DNA of 64,000 nucleotides from Harmothoe impar (Eukaryota; Annelida; Polychaeta; Phyllodocida; Polynoidae): contig OX381705.1 of NCBI GenBank assembly GCA_947462335.1, positions 33,813,570 through 33,877,569 on the forward strand. Reading direction: 5' to 3'. Under the pieces are notes generated by a model. That model saw only the letters and a list, made by a program, of their open reading frames with translations, had not been told where the DNA came from and did not search any database. Position 1 is the first letter of the stretch; every line of letters begins with the position of its first letter. The position numbers were made by a program, and so were the translations under genes. Shown in pieces: positions 12,583 to 25,700 of this stretch.

Positions 12583-12835
12583 GCCAAGCTTCATGTTTCC
12601 CAACGCTACCCAGCAAAACAGGGCCGACTCTAGCCATTTCTTTTAGCCAGTTTTTTAAATAAATCATACTTTAGTACTTTAGGTCATTTTGGGGCTATTC
12701 AAGATTTGATTTGTTAGTCCACAAGTCGAGGCCGCCGTTGCCATGGCGAGTCGGCCCTGAAGTTAGATTTAAGTGGTTCTTTTAAAATCCAACATTCCTA
12801 CCCCAGATTTTTAACCTAAAACACACCTTTCATTG
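12583..12835. mobile_element. decayed copy of the GGCCAAAA/GTTTCAGG MITE family
   Basis: CAGGGCCGACTCTAG near the left and ACCTAAAACACACCTTTC at the right match the interior and right end of the element at 13322-13497. The terminal bases are worn. Confidence 0.4.
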
Positions 12836-13321
12836 TGTCTTCCCTTAGTCTCCATCAAATTCCAAATGGCTGTCATACTACTGTCTAACTAGCGACACGA
12901 TTAGATTAGTTGATCAACAAAGTACGTACCAAAGTGACAGTTTTGCTTCTTTTAGATTTGATTACTAATAGCAAGGGTTTCATCTGGGACCTGGTGGCCA
13001 TCTTAGATATTACGAATATTCGAGGTTCCAGATTCTAGACTGGCTGTCAAAGGATCTGAAAATATTTGTCGCCATTTTGTACAACATTTTAGTTTCAAAT
13101 GGTACACTTATTGGATTTCATGTTGTTGTTTGTTTGTTAGACTATTGCTTTCAATAATCGATTTTAATCGAATCTGCTATAAACTAATAGCAATTTAATC
13201 CTATGTTTACCCACCAAAGAATTTCTCCCGGATTGCCATGTCAGAAAACCATAAAGATATTTTTTAGACAGAGGAAAAGGTTTCTAGTGCTGTGTCATAG
13301 TACTGTGAGTAATGATAAATA

Positions 13322-13497
13322 AGGCCAAAAATAAAGAAGGTTTGTTTCAGGTTACCCACCGACTCTATCAAAACAGGGCCGAGCTAGTACTTAGTACCGA
13401 GCATGTTGAAAGAAAAAGTTTAAAAAGAAAAGAAATCCGACCTACCGACCCTACATTTTCTGCCCATGTTACCTAAAACAAACCTCTTTTTTGGCCT
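13322..13497. mobile_element. MITE, AGGCCAAAAA...GTTTCAGG ends
   Basis: AGGCCAAAAATAAAGAAGG then TTTGTTTCAGG at the left; CCTAAAACAAACC then TTTTTTGGCCT at the right. It shares the ACCGACCCTA interior with 8358-8735. Confidence 0.7.
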
Positions 13498-13898
13498 GAC
13501 GATAAGAGTCGCACGACACCCCCCACCCCCAAGTTTTCAAGGGAGGAATTCTGATTACTTCGATGCAATGGGATCGACAAACCTTAAAAAGAAAAATGGT
13601 TAACATGCTCCCAATAGGGAACGTTGCCGTTGGTTGGCTAGGTCTAATCTTTAATTACTTTTAAGTTTCCACCTGCTCCCATTTGTAATATAACGATGAG
13701 ATTGTATCTATTCGATACATGTTGAGAAGTGGAAATGGCCAGGCTGTAGTCGTGTTCATCTATGTGTAGTACCAGGATGTACCTGTGTTGGGGGTGGTGA
13801 GGGATGGGAGGGAGGGGAGGGGGCAGAGGCTCTGTATTTGCACTGTCTGTGTGCCTGTCCCCAATTTTACCTCTCCTCCTCCTTCTCCTTCCCCATAG

Positions 13899-13991
13899 AA
13901 CCCACTGCAGACCCTCCGCCATACACGCTTTGGCTATATACAACCCGTTGCACTCACGCCAAAGAAGAGACTACTACCCAACATCTTTTCG
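13899..13991 (+). other. candidate 5' untranslated exon of the EGF/TM gene
   Basis: A long C/T tract ending CCCCATAG precedes AACCCACTGC, and the segment ends TTTTCG followed by GTAAGTTTTT. Both splice sites are strong. The next acceptor downstream (ATTACAG at 14505-14511) leads straight into the ATG exon, so this is most simply a non-coding leader exon of that gene. Transcript data would settle it. Confidence 0.5.
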
Positions 13992-14530
13992 GTAAGTTTT
14001 TGTCTTTTAGAAACTTTCTTTTACTTATTACACACCCAGGGTTCTTTTATCACACATTGATATAAATCACAAAAGCCTGAGTGAGCTATCTGATGGATCG
14101 TCTCCTTCGGGAACCCCATTTACGAAGGAATACTAAAGGAGATGACCTGATAAAAATACCAAAACCACGTCGGAAATACCTTTTTGCAACTATAGCACTA
14201 CAGGAGAGGATTACGTTTTCTTAAATATGATATATCTGAGCATGTAAATGCCACAGTAATAATGAATCTGCGTCATGTATCTGCGCAACCAATGACTTAA
14301 GACACACAGGTCCAGCTACTGACAGGTGTCAGTTTGATACGTGTTACCGGAAGCATAGCTGACACTGTCTGCTCTACAGGTACTTTGTTACCAGACTTGT
14401 CACCAGTTATCAGATACCGGGATGCAGTCATAGTATATTGTTATTGATTGTCCTTGACAAGATATTTTCGTTTTAAATGAAAAATAGAGAAGAATAGAAT
14501 TTCAATTACAGGCCGCAATTTGGAGACAAC

Positions 14531-16629
14531 ATGCACACCATGAAAGGACTGTCGTGGACATGCCTACTAAAGGTAAGAATACACTTACAGTGTAATGGTG
14601 CAACTATATTGCTGAGTGATCTTCAGCAAATATTATCTATTTATATCGTTTAAAGATAATAAAGATAGCATTGGTGCCTTGGGTTGAAGAGTACCATCTA
14701 CAAGTATAAGTACATGCACATGGTGACTATCAGTTGAGTTGCCTTAAAGCGTTTATTTGGAGACGTGAAACTTAAGCTGGGGCTCCACTAACCAATTTTC
14801 TGGTCCATTATCAAGAAGGTAAATCTGTCAACTCATGGTAACATAGATGATCATATGTTAGGGGTTGTTATATATGTTATTTTTTCATATTTTTTTCAAC
14901 AGAATCGGGTAGCTGAGTCCCGTCTATAAAGAGATACGTTTTTACAATTCATATTGTTATCAATCTAGTACCATGCTCTTCTATCCACCAGGTCATTATT
15001 GTAACAGCATGTGAGTATCGTTATTTATTATATTGGGGGAATGAGTCGTGTTAGGGAGGGAATATCTGAATGGCTGTATGCATTTCAATCTGAAGGCAAG
15101 CCCAAGTGTAGGCCCTATTGGTATTTGGCCTACATCGGTTAAATCATAATACAACATAGTCATTCGCTTTTATTAGTAATAGACGTATTGTTACATATAA
15201 AAGGGACCACTTTACTGTCATCTTTAAGTGTGTATCTCTATAAGTATGCTCATGATGAACGTATAACCAAGAGCTAAGTAATTAAACATGTGTTCACATT
15301 GCAGTGATAACACGGACAGTCACACTACAAACTTCAGGCCCTCCGTCAGGTAATGGAATACACCAGTACTATGTACTGACATTGTCCTGGTGCCCTTATA
15401 CAGGTCAAAACAGAGCATTACAATGTATTATTGGTAATCTGGTATACCAAATGTAGTACATATAGTGCGTTCATGTATTATGCCCTTTATCGTCATGATG
15501 CATCTATGCAGGCGAATCTACTTTCAAGGCCTTCATTCATGTGTCATGCTGACCCTCATGACTTATACATCGACCTCGTAAGGTCAGCATGATACGCGAT
15601 GCTTTGGGAAGTGTATATAGCTAAAGAGATGTGCACGAATATATCAATCACTAGCTAGACAGCATTTACAATTGTTTTTAGAGAAACCAAACATCACATT
15701 CAGGAATGCATTTGAACTGTATACATGTGAAATCGCACAGCATTTTAAAAAAAAACACAATAACATGACGTGGGATGTATAAATACATAATTATTGTTGA
15801 TCCATTGAAATAGTCGCCATTAGTATGTGAGTGATTGGTAGGTGTACATATATAATGCCTTGAGATAATGGTCTATGTGTAAACTAACAATTATTTGGAT
15901 AATCTTGGTAGTATAGCTATATATAGACGACTGCTTTTGCATGCATGGATCAGGTCTTGGGTGTGGTTTAGGTTTGGCATTTTCTCATAAGTATCAACCA
16001 CATAGCTGGAATGTCAGCATCTTACAATGTTTCAGTGATACAACTTCCCCACACAGACAGTTTTCGCAGGTAATACGAGAGATTTCCTTTTTATGGCGAA
16101 TTGTAATTTCTTCCTGAGTCCCAGTCGATGCATTGGATATAATCACTTTAAAATAGGATTAATAGTGCGTCAATTGATAATCCCAGATGGCAATATCGTA
16201 CCAGACTACAAGCTCTGCAGACAGATGCGATTCTCACAAGCAACTGCATGCCTCTTATTTCACTTTTGATATTCCCTATCATTTTGTCTTCTATTTTTCT
16301 CTCACAATTTTGATAATTGGGAGTTTATAATATACTGAATGGCCTAAATGTATGCGTATCTCACTCGTTGTATGTGCACCCTATGTATAATAAAATATAT
16401 GACCGTTGTGTTCTGTAACAGGTACAACACTCCCCCTAAAGCTGGCAACGGACCCCAAAACAACTTATCCAGGTAATAGCGATATACATCCTACATTTCT
16501 TTAATACTCACTGATCGACTGCTATAACTAACCCATTACAATAGGGGCTGATTAGAGTAAGCGATGTCTAAAGAGAGATAACAAGCATTTATATCAAATT
16601 CACCATGATAATTATGTAAGGATGGGTCA

Positions 16630-16723
<94 letters not shown>

Positions 16724-19700
16724 AATAATATTTCATTTCGTATATTAACAGACTTCTTTGGTAACTCAATGGACTGCCCACCTGGGGGCCACTTCATGTT
16801 GACCAGGGCTACCTGCAGGGGCCCATATGGGCTTTAGCCCAGATTTGAAATGGGCTTGCCTGGTTAGGATCTAAGTGGGGCCAAGGTGGGCTCCCTTAGT
16901 TGGGGGACACATATTGGGGGGATGGGGGCTGGAGGGATGGACACCAAATGTTAGCTATAAGCCTAGTCATTATCTAAAACTCTCCTGCACTTGATGAGCA
17001 TCTGTTAAGAGAAGGTACCAACAAACAAGTGTTCTGGACAGTGGTTGCTTAAGTTATCTGCAGTTAATGTCATCTCTTCCCTTTATTCAAGGGGAGACAC
17101 AAAATGCATCCTTTGACTAAGTTCAACTCTGATCACATTGGGTGACACAGTCAGAGTTCCTGTAAGTCGGACAGCAATACCTGATTCAGTGCTGGGATTA
17201 TGCATTATGATCATATTCAGAGGAAAGGTGTCTGAATCAGAATGCTCCTTGTTTTTCTACTCATAATGCAAAATTGTGTAGACAATTTCACATAATATGA
17301 ATTAACTGTGAAAACTGTTTCATTTGCAACAGTTTTAAGGTAATTGTGAATTTATCCCTCATTGAAATAGAAACAAGAAAATGTCTGTAGGATACCAGAT
17401 TTCCTGTACTGCCAATGATGACCTATTCTAATGGTAAGCTCAAGAACAGTACTAGCCCACTTAACCCAGGGCTAGCCTAGCTGAACCCCACTCTTTTGGA
17501 GAAACTAGGTCTTGACCATGAAAGTTGTATTGGCAGAATTAGCCCAGAAAGTGAAGTTTGTGTGATGGCCCACATGGGGCCTATCTGGGAGCCCACACCC
17601 AGCTCATGGAAAATCCATGGAGACTTTAGTCTACTTAGCCCAGCTCTAGCCCAGGTGGAACCCAGGCTGACAACATAGAATAAAAGGCTTGCATTTTCTA
17701 GGGGGGAAAAGACAAGAGAGGATGAATTAAAGTATTATATGTATCTGCAATGCAAGAAATCCATAAAAAACAAATAAAGTAAAAGTTCAGTTCATGGTCT
17801 GAGCCCACCTGGGCCCTACACAGCCAACACACCCTAGTGAGCCATAGGTTGGTCACAGATGGGCTGCCTTATGGGGCCCATAATTATGGGCTGCCCATCT
17901 GAGGGCCGCTTTGTTTTGACCGGGCCTATCAGGTGGGGCCCAGAAGGGCTTGCCCAGGTTTGAAGTTCAGATCTAAGTGGGACCCAGGTGGGCTCCTTTA
18001 GTTGGGGAACACATAATTGGGGGGTGGGGGCTAGGGGGACGGACACAACATTTTTTTTAGCTATAAGCTTAGTCTTTATGTAGTTGATGACCATATGTTA
18101 AGAGTAGTTACCAACAATTATTCCGGTAGGTCAATTAATTTATTTGCATTTAATGTCATCTCTCCCTTTATTTAAGGAGGAGAAGCAAAATGCATCCTTT
18201 GACTAACTACAATTCTGATCACATTGGGTGACACAGTCAGAGTTCCTGTAAGTCTGATAGTGATACCTGATTCAGTGCTGGGATAATGTACCATGATCAT
18301 ATCCAGGGGAAAGGTGTCAGTATCAGAATGCTCCTTGTTTCTCTATTCATATGCAAAATTGTGTAGACAATTTCACATAATATGAACGTACTGTGAAAAT
18401 TGTTTCATTTCAATGGTTTTGTGAATTCATGGCTCATTGTAGTAAAGACAAGAAAATGTCTATAGGATATCAAATCCCATGTACTCTCAATGATGACATC
18501 TAGTGGTGAGCTCAGGAACAATACTTGCCCACTTAGCCCAGGGCTAGCCCAGATGAACCCCACTCTTTTGGGGAGAGGTCTTTGAAATGTGATCATGAAA
18601 GTTGTGTTGGTAGAATTAGCCCAGAACGTGAGGTTGGTGAGCTGGCCCACATGGGGCCCACCTGGCAGCCCACACCAAGCCCATGGAAAACCCATGCAGA
18701 CCTCAGCCCACCTAGCCCAGCTCTAGCCCAGGTGAAACCCAGGTAGACAACATAGCATGAGAAAAATAATTTGAACTTGCATTTTCTAGAAAAGAGAGAC
18801 AAGTGAGGATAATTTAAAGTATCTGCAATGCAAGAACTCCATTTAAAGCCAAGTTCAATACATGGGCTAAGCCCATCTGGTCCCTACCTGGCTGCCCATG
18901 CTGAACCCATGGGAAACCCAGGGACACCTTTGCCCAGTTTGCCCATTTCCAACCCAGGTGAAACCCACATTTGTAGAAACGCATATAATGTCAATTTAAA
19001 ATGTAAATCAATTGAATATTTTCAGAAATGACCATGAATTGAAGGATTTGCAATGCAAACATGACATGATGATATTCTGGGCTGATCCCACATGGGCCGC
19101 ATCTGGAAGCCCTGACAATAACCAGTAAATACCCAGATATGGGCTAGCCCAGGGTGCCCATTTGAGTGTGTTGGCTGGGTACCTACCCCCCCCCCTGCTG
19201 AGCCCATAGGAGACTCAGGGACACCTCTGCCCAGTTTCTCATTTGCAACCCAGTAAATTCTTGAAATATTTTCAGAAATGAGCATGAATCGAAGGATATG
19301 GCTCACTCTCACCAAATCAGTGCAACTAAAAAAGTGACGTACATGATCGGCGGACGTACATGATCGGCGGACGTACATGATCGGCAGAGTCCAAAATCCG
19401 TCTTTTACCCCCTGCACTACGATGTTTAACTCTCCCAACCATACCTACAGGCTGTAATGTATCTTTGGGGAGTTTATTAGAAAAAAAAACTCCCAAAATA
19501 TTTATAGGGGCCGGAGGGGGGGGGGCTCAATGTGTAACCGATCATGTACGTCACATGACGTACATGATCGGCTTGGAATGTCATGTAAAATTTCCTATTT
19601 ACCCACTGCTTGACCTGTCTATGATTACACATATTTAGACCTACATCATATGTACACCTCACTATGATTGATTAATGTTTTAAATATGGTCAGAAAAGGT

Positions 19701-22700
19701 AATTAAAGCAGTCAATAAATAATGGCCGATCATGTACGTCACATGACGTACATGATCGGTATTGAAATGTCATGTAAAATACTCTTACTAGACTCATCTA
19801 CACATTTAAACCATTTGAAATACCAAGACAGACATTATATGTACACCTTGGTAAGGTTTATAAATCTTTTATTATGGTCAGAAAGAGTAGGGCAGTCAAT
19901 AATCACCGATCATGTACGTCACCGATCATGTACGTCACATGACGTACATGATCGGCATTGAAATGTCATTTAAAATACTCTTACTAGAATCATTTACACA
20001 TTTAAACCATTTTAAATACCAATACAGACATTATATGAACACCTTGGTAAGGTTTACTTATGTTATATGATGATCAGAAAGACTGGGGCAGTCAATAATC
20101 ACCGATCATGTACGTCACCGATCATGTACGTCACCGATCATGTACGTCACCGATCATGTACGTCCACCGATCATGTACGTCACCGATCATGTACGTCCAC
20201 CGATCATGTACGTCCACTGATCATGTACGTCACTTTTTTAGTTGCACTGATTTGGTGAGAGTGAGCCATATGCAGTGCAAACATGACATTATTTTTATCT
20301 AACTGCAGAGAGAGTCACCCCCAGACATACTACTTTTCACAGAGTGGATGGTACAAAGAGACGGGCAACGACTAGGGGCCCACCAGGTAATGTAGCCGGT
20401 CACCCAGGTAACACTCAGCCTCAGGTAGGACTACACCTGTTCTTACTGGGGTCTAACCCTGGGTTCGCGAATCAATGAACTCTGCTTATTCATTTGACTC
20501 GATTTAGACAAAAGAATTGTTATTGCATGTGACTATACTAACGTCCATTCTCCAAGTTGTAATATATAGTGCTAACCTTATAACTACGCATTATTTCTAA
20601 TGGGGACGGGCGCTTTTTCAGTTTTTATATTTCCTTTACACATCTGACCTGCATTCAAGGCATTATTATAAACATGTGTACACCGTTTATTCTATATACT
20701 GTGATTATGTATGTGTATAAAAGTGCTCAAAAGTGCATATATGGGGTTATTCAGGTATGCCCCAAAGGGGATTTTTCACTTGTCACTGACTCTTGCAACA
20801 ATACTGCAGTGCACTTGATAATACAAGTCATGTTCGTAATACCCTCAGAGAAATCCCCTGTCGTTCGTTAAAATGATAGTGTAACAGTGCATGTGGACGA
20901 CCATTGGTTAGTCTAGACATAATTATATGATAACTTGATAGTTTAAGTGGTAGATCTGGTACAAGTGGGTCTGTAAAAGTGTTATAAGCCAAGGACAGGG
21001 TAATTGTCCAAGGAGCCAGCAGAGGATAACTACTATTATCCGAGACTTATAACGCTTATGCAGCTACTCACACATATCATATCTGACTTATACTCTCAGT
21101 AGGAGAGGCTGCTCAATAGTCAGGATCCACTTACAGCCATGTTTGTAACATACAATCAGCCCATATCTTTTGTTCTCTCAGCCAACTGTTGTGAAACGGC
21201 AATGTACAATATTATCTCTGGTGGCATTCAACAGTTAATTATGGGCCATGCACAGGCCCATTATATGTCACAGTGGGTGAAAACGGCAATGGTGTTATAA
21301 ATCTGTTGTTAATCATAATATGATGGGTGTGCTGAGCGAAATAAGAATTATAACTGTTTAAAGAAGACCGTAGATAACCCCCTGCTTCACATCTGTCCCA
21401 TAGTTTTGGCGTGAAATAAAGAATCCCGTTGTCTATTCTCTAAATATATCATTGAACTATCTCACCATACCTCTATCATGTGTGTGGCAGGCGGAGCGGC
21501 AGGCAGTGTGCCTCGAGGTACCCCTCCTGGTGGCACCAACGGTGTCTCAGCAGGTAAGCATTATGTTGTAGACCTCCAACAGGAACATTTCTCAGATATG
21601 ATATTAATAGTCCTCAAGATATCCTAATGTTAGCAGTTTTCTCTTCGCCAGTTTCCACTAAATAGCCTTGGGTTTGTCGGTACGTGCGACATGAATGTTA
21701 TTGCAGCTGGTATTGGTGTTAATGTTGTTGCCGGTGTTGTTGTTGTAGTTGTTGTTGTTGCTGTTGTTGTATCTTGTTCATCCTATAACTCAGGTCAGTG
21801 CCAGTTCCCCTCTGAGTGGCGGAATGGCAAGCAGTGGTGGCGGGGGTACGTCAACAACATTGTGGAGATCTCCGTGCCTGGACTGGACTACATCTATGAG
21901 ACGTTCGGCACCAAGTCCATCAGCACCTTCCAAAAGTCACAGCCCAACCAACAGCTAAGTAGGTTCAGCAACTCATAGTTTAGATATATAGACACATGCC
22001 AACACCCATTGATACCGTCTTTATTGTATTTTAAGAGTGGGGCTATGACCCAGCCCCCACGAGTGAAATACATCAGAGACAGTATCAATGTAGTTTATTT
22101 TTCTTCATTTGAATCCCTTTAATGAAGGAAAGATAACCCTTTCCTAGCCCATTGGATACGGCCACATTAGTTACGCCCTGTAATGGTCTCTTAACCCGTC
22201 AACTTGGTAACTCTGATGTATGCATCTCTCTGGCAGCTACGTACGAGTGTCTGGGAGCTGGGCGGCGGGGTCCGGCCTACATCTACGTCCTCGTCCACGA
22301 CAACAAGCTCTTCTGTAGGGAGTACGCCGAGGATGCGGGGATCCTGCTCCTGAGGTGGATTTCTGTCGGCATCCTACCCGGTAAGACACAGGCTGGATGT
22401 GTTGTGTACTATTGTGTTCTGTATCATTGATATAGGTCACCATTCTCTATATTACTAATCTATATACTACAACCAGGAACTATGCTACCATTCCCTATAC
22501 TACTACCATTCCCTATTATGCTATCCCTCTCTATACTGCTACCATTCCCTATAGCACGGTTACCATGCGATTATCTATACTGTTCCCTATAATACTACCA
22601 TTCCATTTGCTACTATAATTATAGTACATGTACTACCATTCCTCGGCCCTAACTTAAGCTGTTACTGGTGAGATAATCACTGATAACAGTTGTCACATGG

Positions 22701-25700
22701 ATGCTAGTTACACCTTAGGAATTCTTCAATCAATGATTGTTCAGGGAATTCCCTGGCATATCCAAATACCTTTCTCTATGCCAATGCTATCATTCTCTAT
22801 AAGCCTACCACTGTCATTCCCTGTCCTACTACTATTCCATATTCTACTACAAGGCCCTATCCTACTACCATTTTCCTATACTGCTGCTTATATATACCAT
22901 TCTATAAACTATAGTACTAGGCCTACTGGTATGATATTGTTCCATGATCTATGCCCCTACAATCTTTCTGTGTACTACTTCTACATTTAAAATTGTCTGC
23001 ATTTTCCGTACTAGCACTGCTACTATTACCCTTCCCTGTACCATTAATACACTTCTCTATCTCACCAAGAAATCCCTATGATACTGTAGGGGTTGTGGAA
23101 GTATCACACGAACACAGGTTCCAAATTCGGTTTGAATGCAATAGATTTTATTCAGTCACGATCACAGCCTCAAAGTAACACGAAGGTTTGCTCGGTTCAG
23201 TTAGATAACCAACTCGAAGATGTACAGCGTTCTACCTTTAGTTCAAAGTCAGCAAAGCTGGATGATCTGGTCCTGAGCCAGCATGGCTGGTGCAGGAGCC
23301 AGAGAGTGAGAGGGGTGTAGGTGCCCCGTAATCGAAAAGGTAACGAAGGTATTGAAAGGTGTGGGTCTGAGCTCGTCCTGGGACGAACTTCCTGAGGTAG
23401 CCAACCTCGGCCTCTTATATACCCTGAGCGCGGACCAAGCAGTGTCGACGTGGCACTACACCGGCGCGCCGTCTGGAGTGCCCTGCCTGGCTCCGCTACC
23501 GGATAATCAAAAGGACATAGCGTAGGTGTTGCCACCTAGTGTCCGAAGGAGGCACTTCCCACGTTGACTCCACGAACCCATATATACACGTATTATTCAT
23601 GCCCCTACATCACTATCAGTCTCTACACTACTACATGTATACCACTGCTTCTATCCTCTATAATACTAGTACTATGTGCACTGTTCTGTTTCAGTGCAAA
23701 ATGTACCTCCTACATCCCAGTGGGCAACCTTCAGTTGATTCAATGTTGATTCAATGTGTGTAGCGACATGATATCAACAGTTGATACAGGGTTGTCATTT
23801 TGTTGATATTGATGAGGTCATCAACGTTGATCATTCATCAGTGATTCAACATTGAAATGGCCATTGTGAATCAACAACAAATAAACATAATAAAATGATT
23901 TACATTGATTTGATATTCACTGCTGATGCAAAATTTGAAATTCAGTATATCAGATACAGTATTCTTATGTAGACTGATTCCTTCAATTTACATATTTTCA
24001 TTACAACATCTCCCCCTCCTCCATTTCTCCGAGATTAAATGCTAATTTTAGCACCATCCAGGGAAGGGGTACATGAAAGAACTTTGATGATCACACTAAG
24101 AGGCATTCACATCCATTTTAAACTGAGCTGGTCATGACTGAGGCTTTATCTATTATTCTTAGCAACATAAAGGGTGTCTTACTGAAACCATGCATGTATT
24201 CTTGTCATTTAATTCCAAATGTCAACCAAATGCACACACCATAATTGTCGATGAAAATGAATGACATTTTGATCAATTGTATACATTGATGAGAAAATAA
24301 GAGCTTACAATTAGGGAAAATTGATGTAGCATGGAGATAGAAATGCTAAGGAGTAGGTTGTGGAGGCACCTAGTGGGAAAGGTGGGAAAACCCATGGTTG
24401 ATTCAAGGTTGATATCCAAACATTGCATCAATGTTGAAATAGGGGCTGGTTGACAACATTGAAATTGCAACATTGCATCAATGTTGAAAACAGGTTGATC
24501 TACCCTGCAACCCTATATCAACCAGTTGTCAACGTTGAATCAAGGGTTTGTGCCCACTGGGTAGCGGGCGATTTAATCGGTTTCTGTAATGAAAATGTTT
24601 CTGCATATCAAACAGGAATTAAGTAATCTAATCACATGCATTTTTGTAACAATTTCGGTATGACAATTTTGTTTGAATATTCAATCCAATGCGATACATG
24701 ATCATTTTCCTAATATTTGTTGAATTATAAAACTGTCATTGATATTAAAAGTTTTGGAACCATTGTCTCTGTTCCATGCAGGCTCGATACCCAGTATCCA
24801 GGCGTGTGCAGACGCACTGTCCTCCATGTCATCCTACGAGGTCCTTCCCCTGTGTAAGTATTACTTTTGTAATATAGGCTCAGGTTCGATGCTTTCAAAC
24901 TCTGTAAATTGATTTTTCTTCCAAATTTGAATCTTATAAAATTATAATCACTTTTCTACTTCTATTTTTGCATTAAAATATAAAGTGAATAATCAAATCA
25001 GTTCCAGGAGGATTTATCATAAGTTAACGGACGATTTTCAACACCAATGGTTGATAATCTGGAGTGAATCAGTTGTGAGATTGTTAATGGGGACTATAGG
25101 AGAACGTCTCGTTGGGCAGTAAAATCGTCGGAGAACTGGACTTGGCCGAGAATTGGGCAGTTGGTTTTATATATCCATACCTTTTCCACCTGTAGTTAAC
25201 CCACAGACTGGGGAGGTGGAGGTTCGGAACTGTCCCTTACCGTTTGGTGTGTACAGGACCACTGTGGTAGAGCAGACCTCGTTAGGACGGAAGACGTTCT
25301 GTGAGGACCGTGCTGACTCCAGGACTATCATCAACAAGGCTAAGATAGATGTGGAGACCTGCCTCCGGGCCGACTCCTATGGTGAGCCACTCTTAGTACT
25401 TTACATGTACTGTATAAGGTATCGAGGTGTGACTAGGGTAAAAGGTCTATTTAACTCCAATTTCAGTTGGTCCTTTTATTGTATGTGGGATGACTATAGG
25501 TGTACATGTTTTACTATATGTATCCTCTTGTACAAGGCCAGAATAACAATTATTTAGCTTCTCTATAATGTTAACATTGGCCAGGACTCGCTCACTCAGA
25601 ACTGACAAATTAATCTCACAGAAAAGGGTGCATTTTAGGCAGACATGCTACTTTATTATTGCGAAGACTGTGGTGCAGGTCTACCAAGAAGGGTCTACTA

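Larger units (their letters stand above)
9945..13898. other. intergenic region with MITEs and a microsatellite
   Basis: No coding exon recognised between the elongase stop and the untranslated exon at 13899. The first several hundred bases are presumably the elongase 3' UTR, but I see no clear AATAAA. The rest holds the elements listed separately (10571, 11351, 11791, 12583, 13322) and the (TA)n tract. Confidence 0.6.

Noticed and set aside
16036..16069. 34-nt candidate exon of the EGF/TM gene
   Set aside because: Its length breaks the phase-1 frame. A 9-nt version (16061-16069) keeps phase but is too short to support without RNA.
16581..16781. YIYIYI frames at the TA tracts (also 11848 and 48374)
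   Set aside because: Translated (TA)n microsatellites.
20101..20232. Regular short repeats resembling a CRISPR array
   Set aside because: Units of 16-17 bp abut with no unique spacers, are palindromic, and are part of the TIR element's subterminal array in an animal-type genome.
23197..23535. 112-residue minus frame
   Set aside because: GC-rich open frame within the LTR-like block; no domain, and it overlaps the TATA region.
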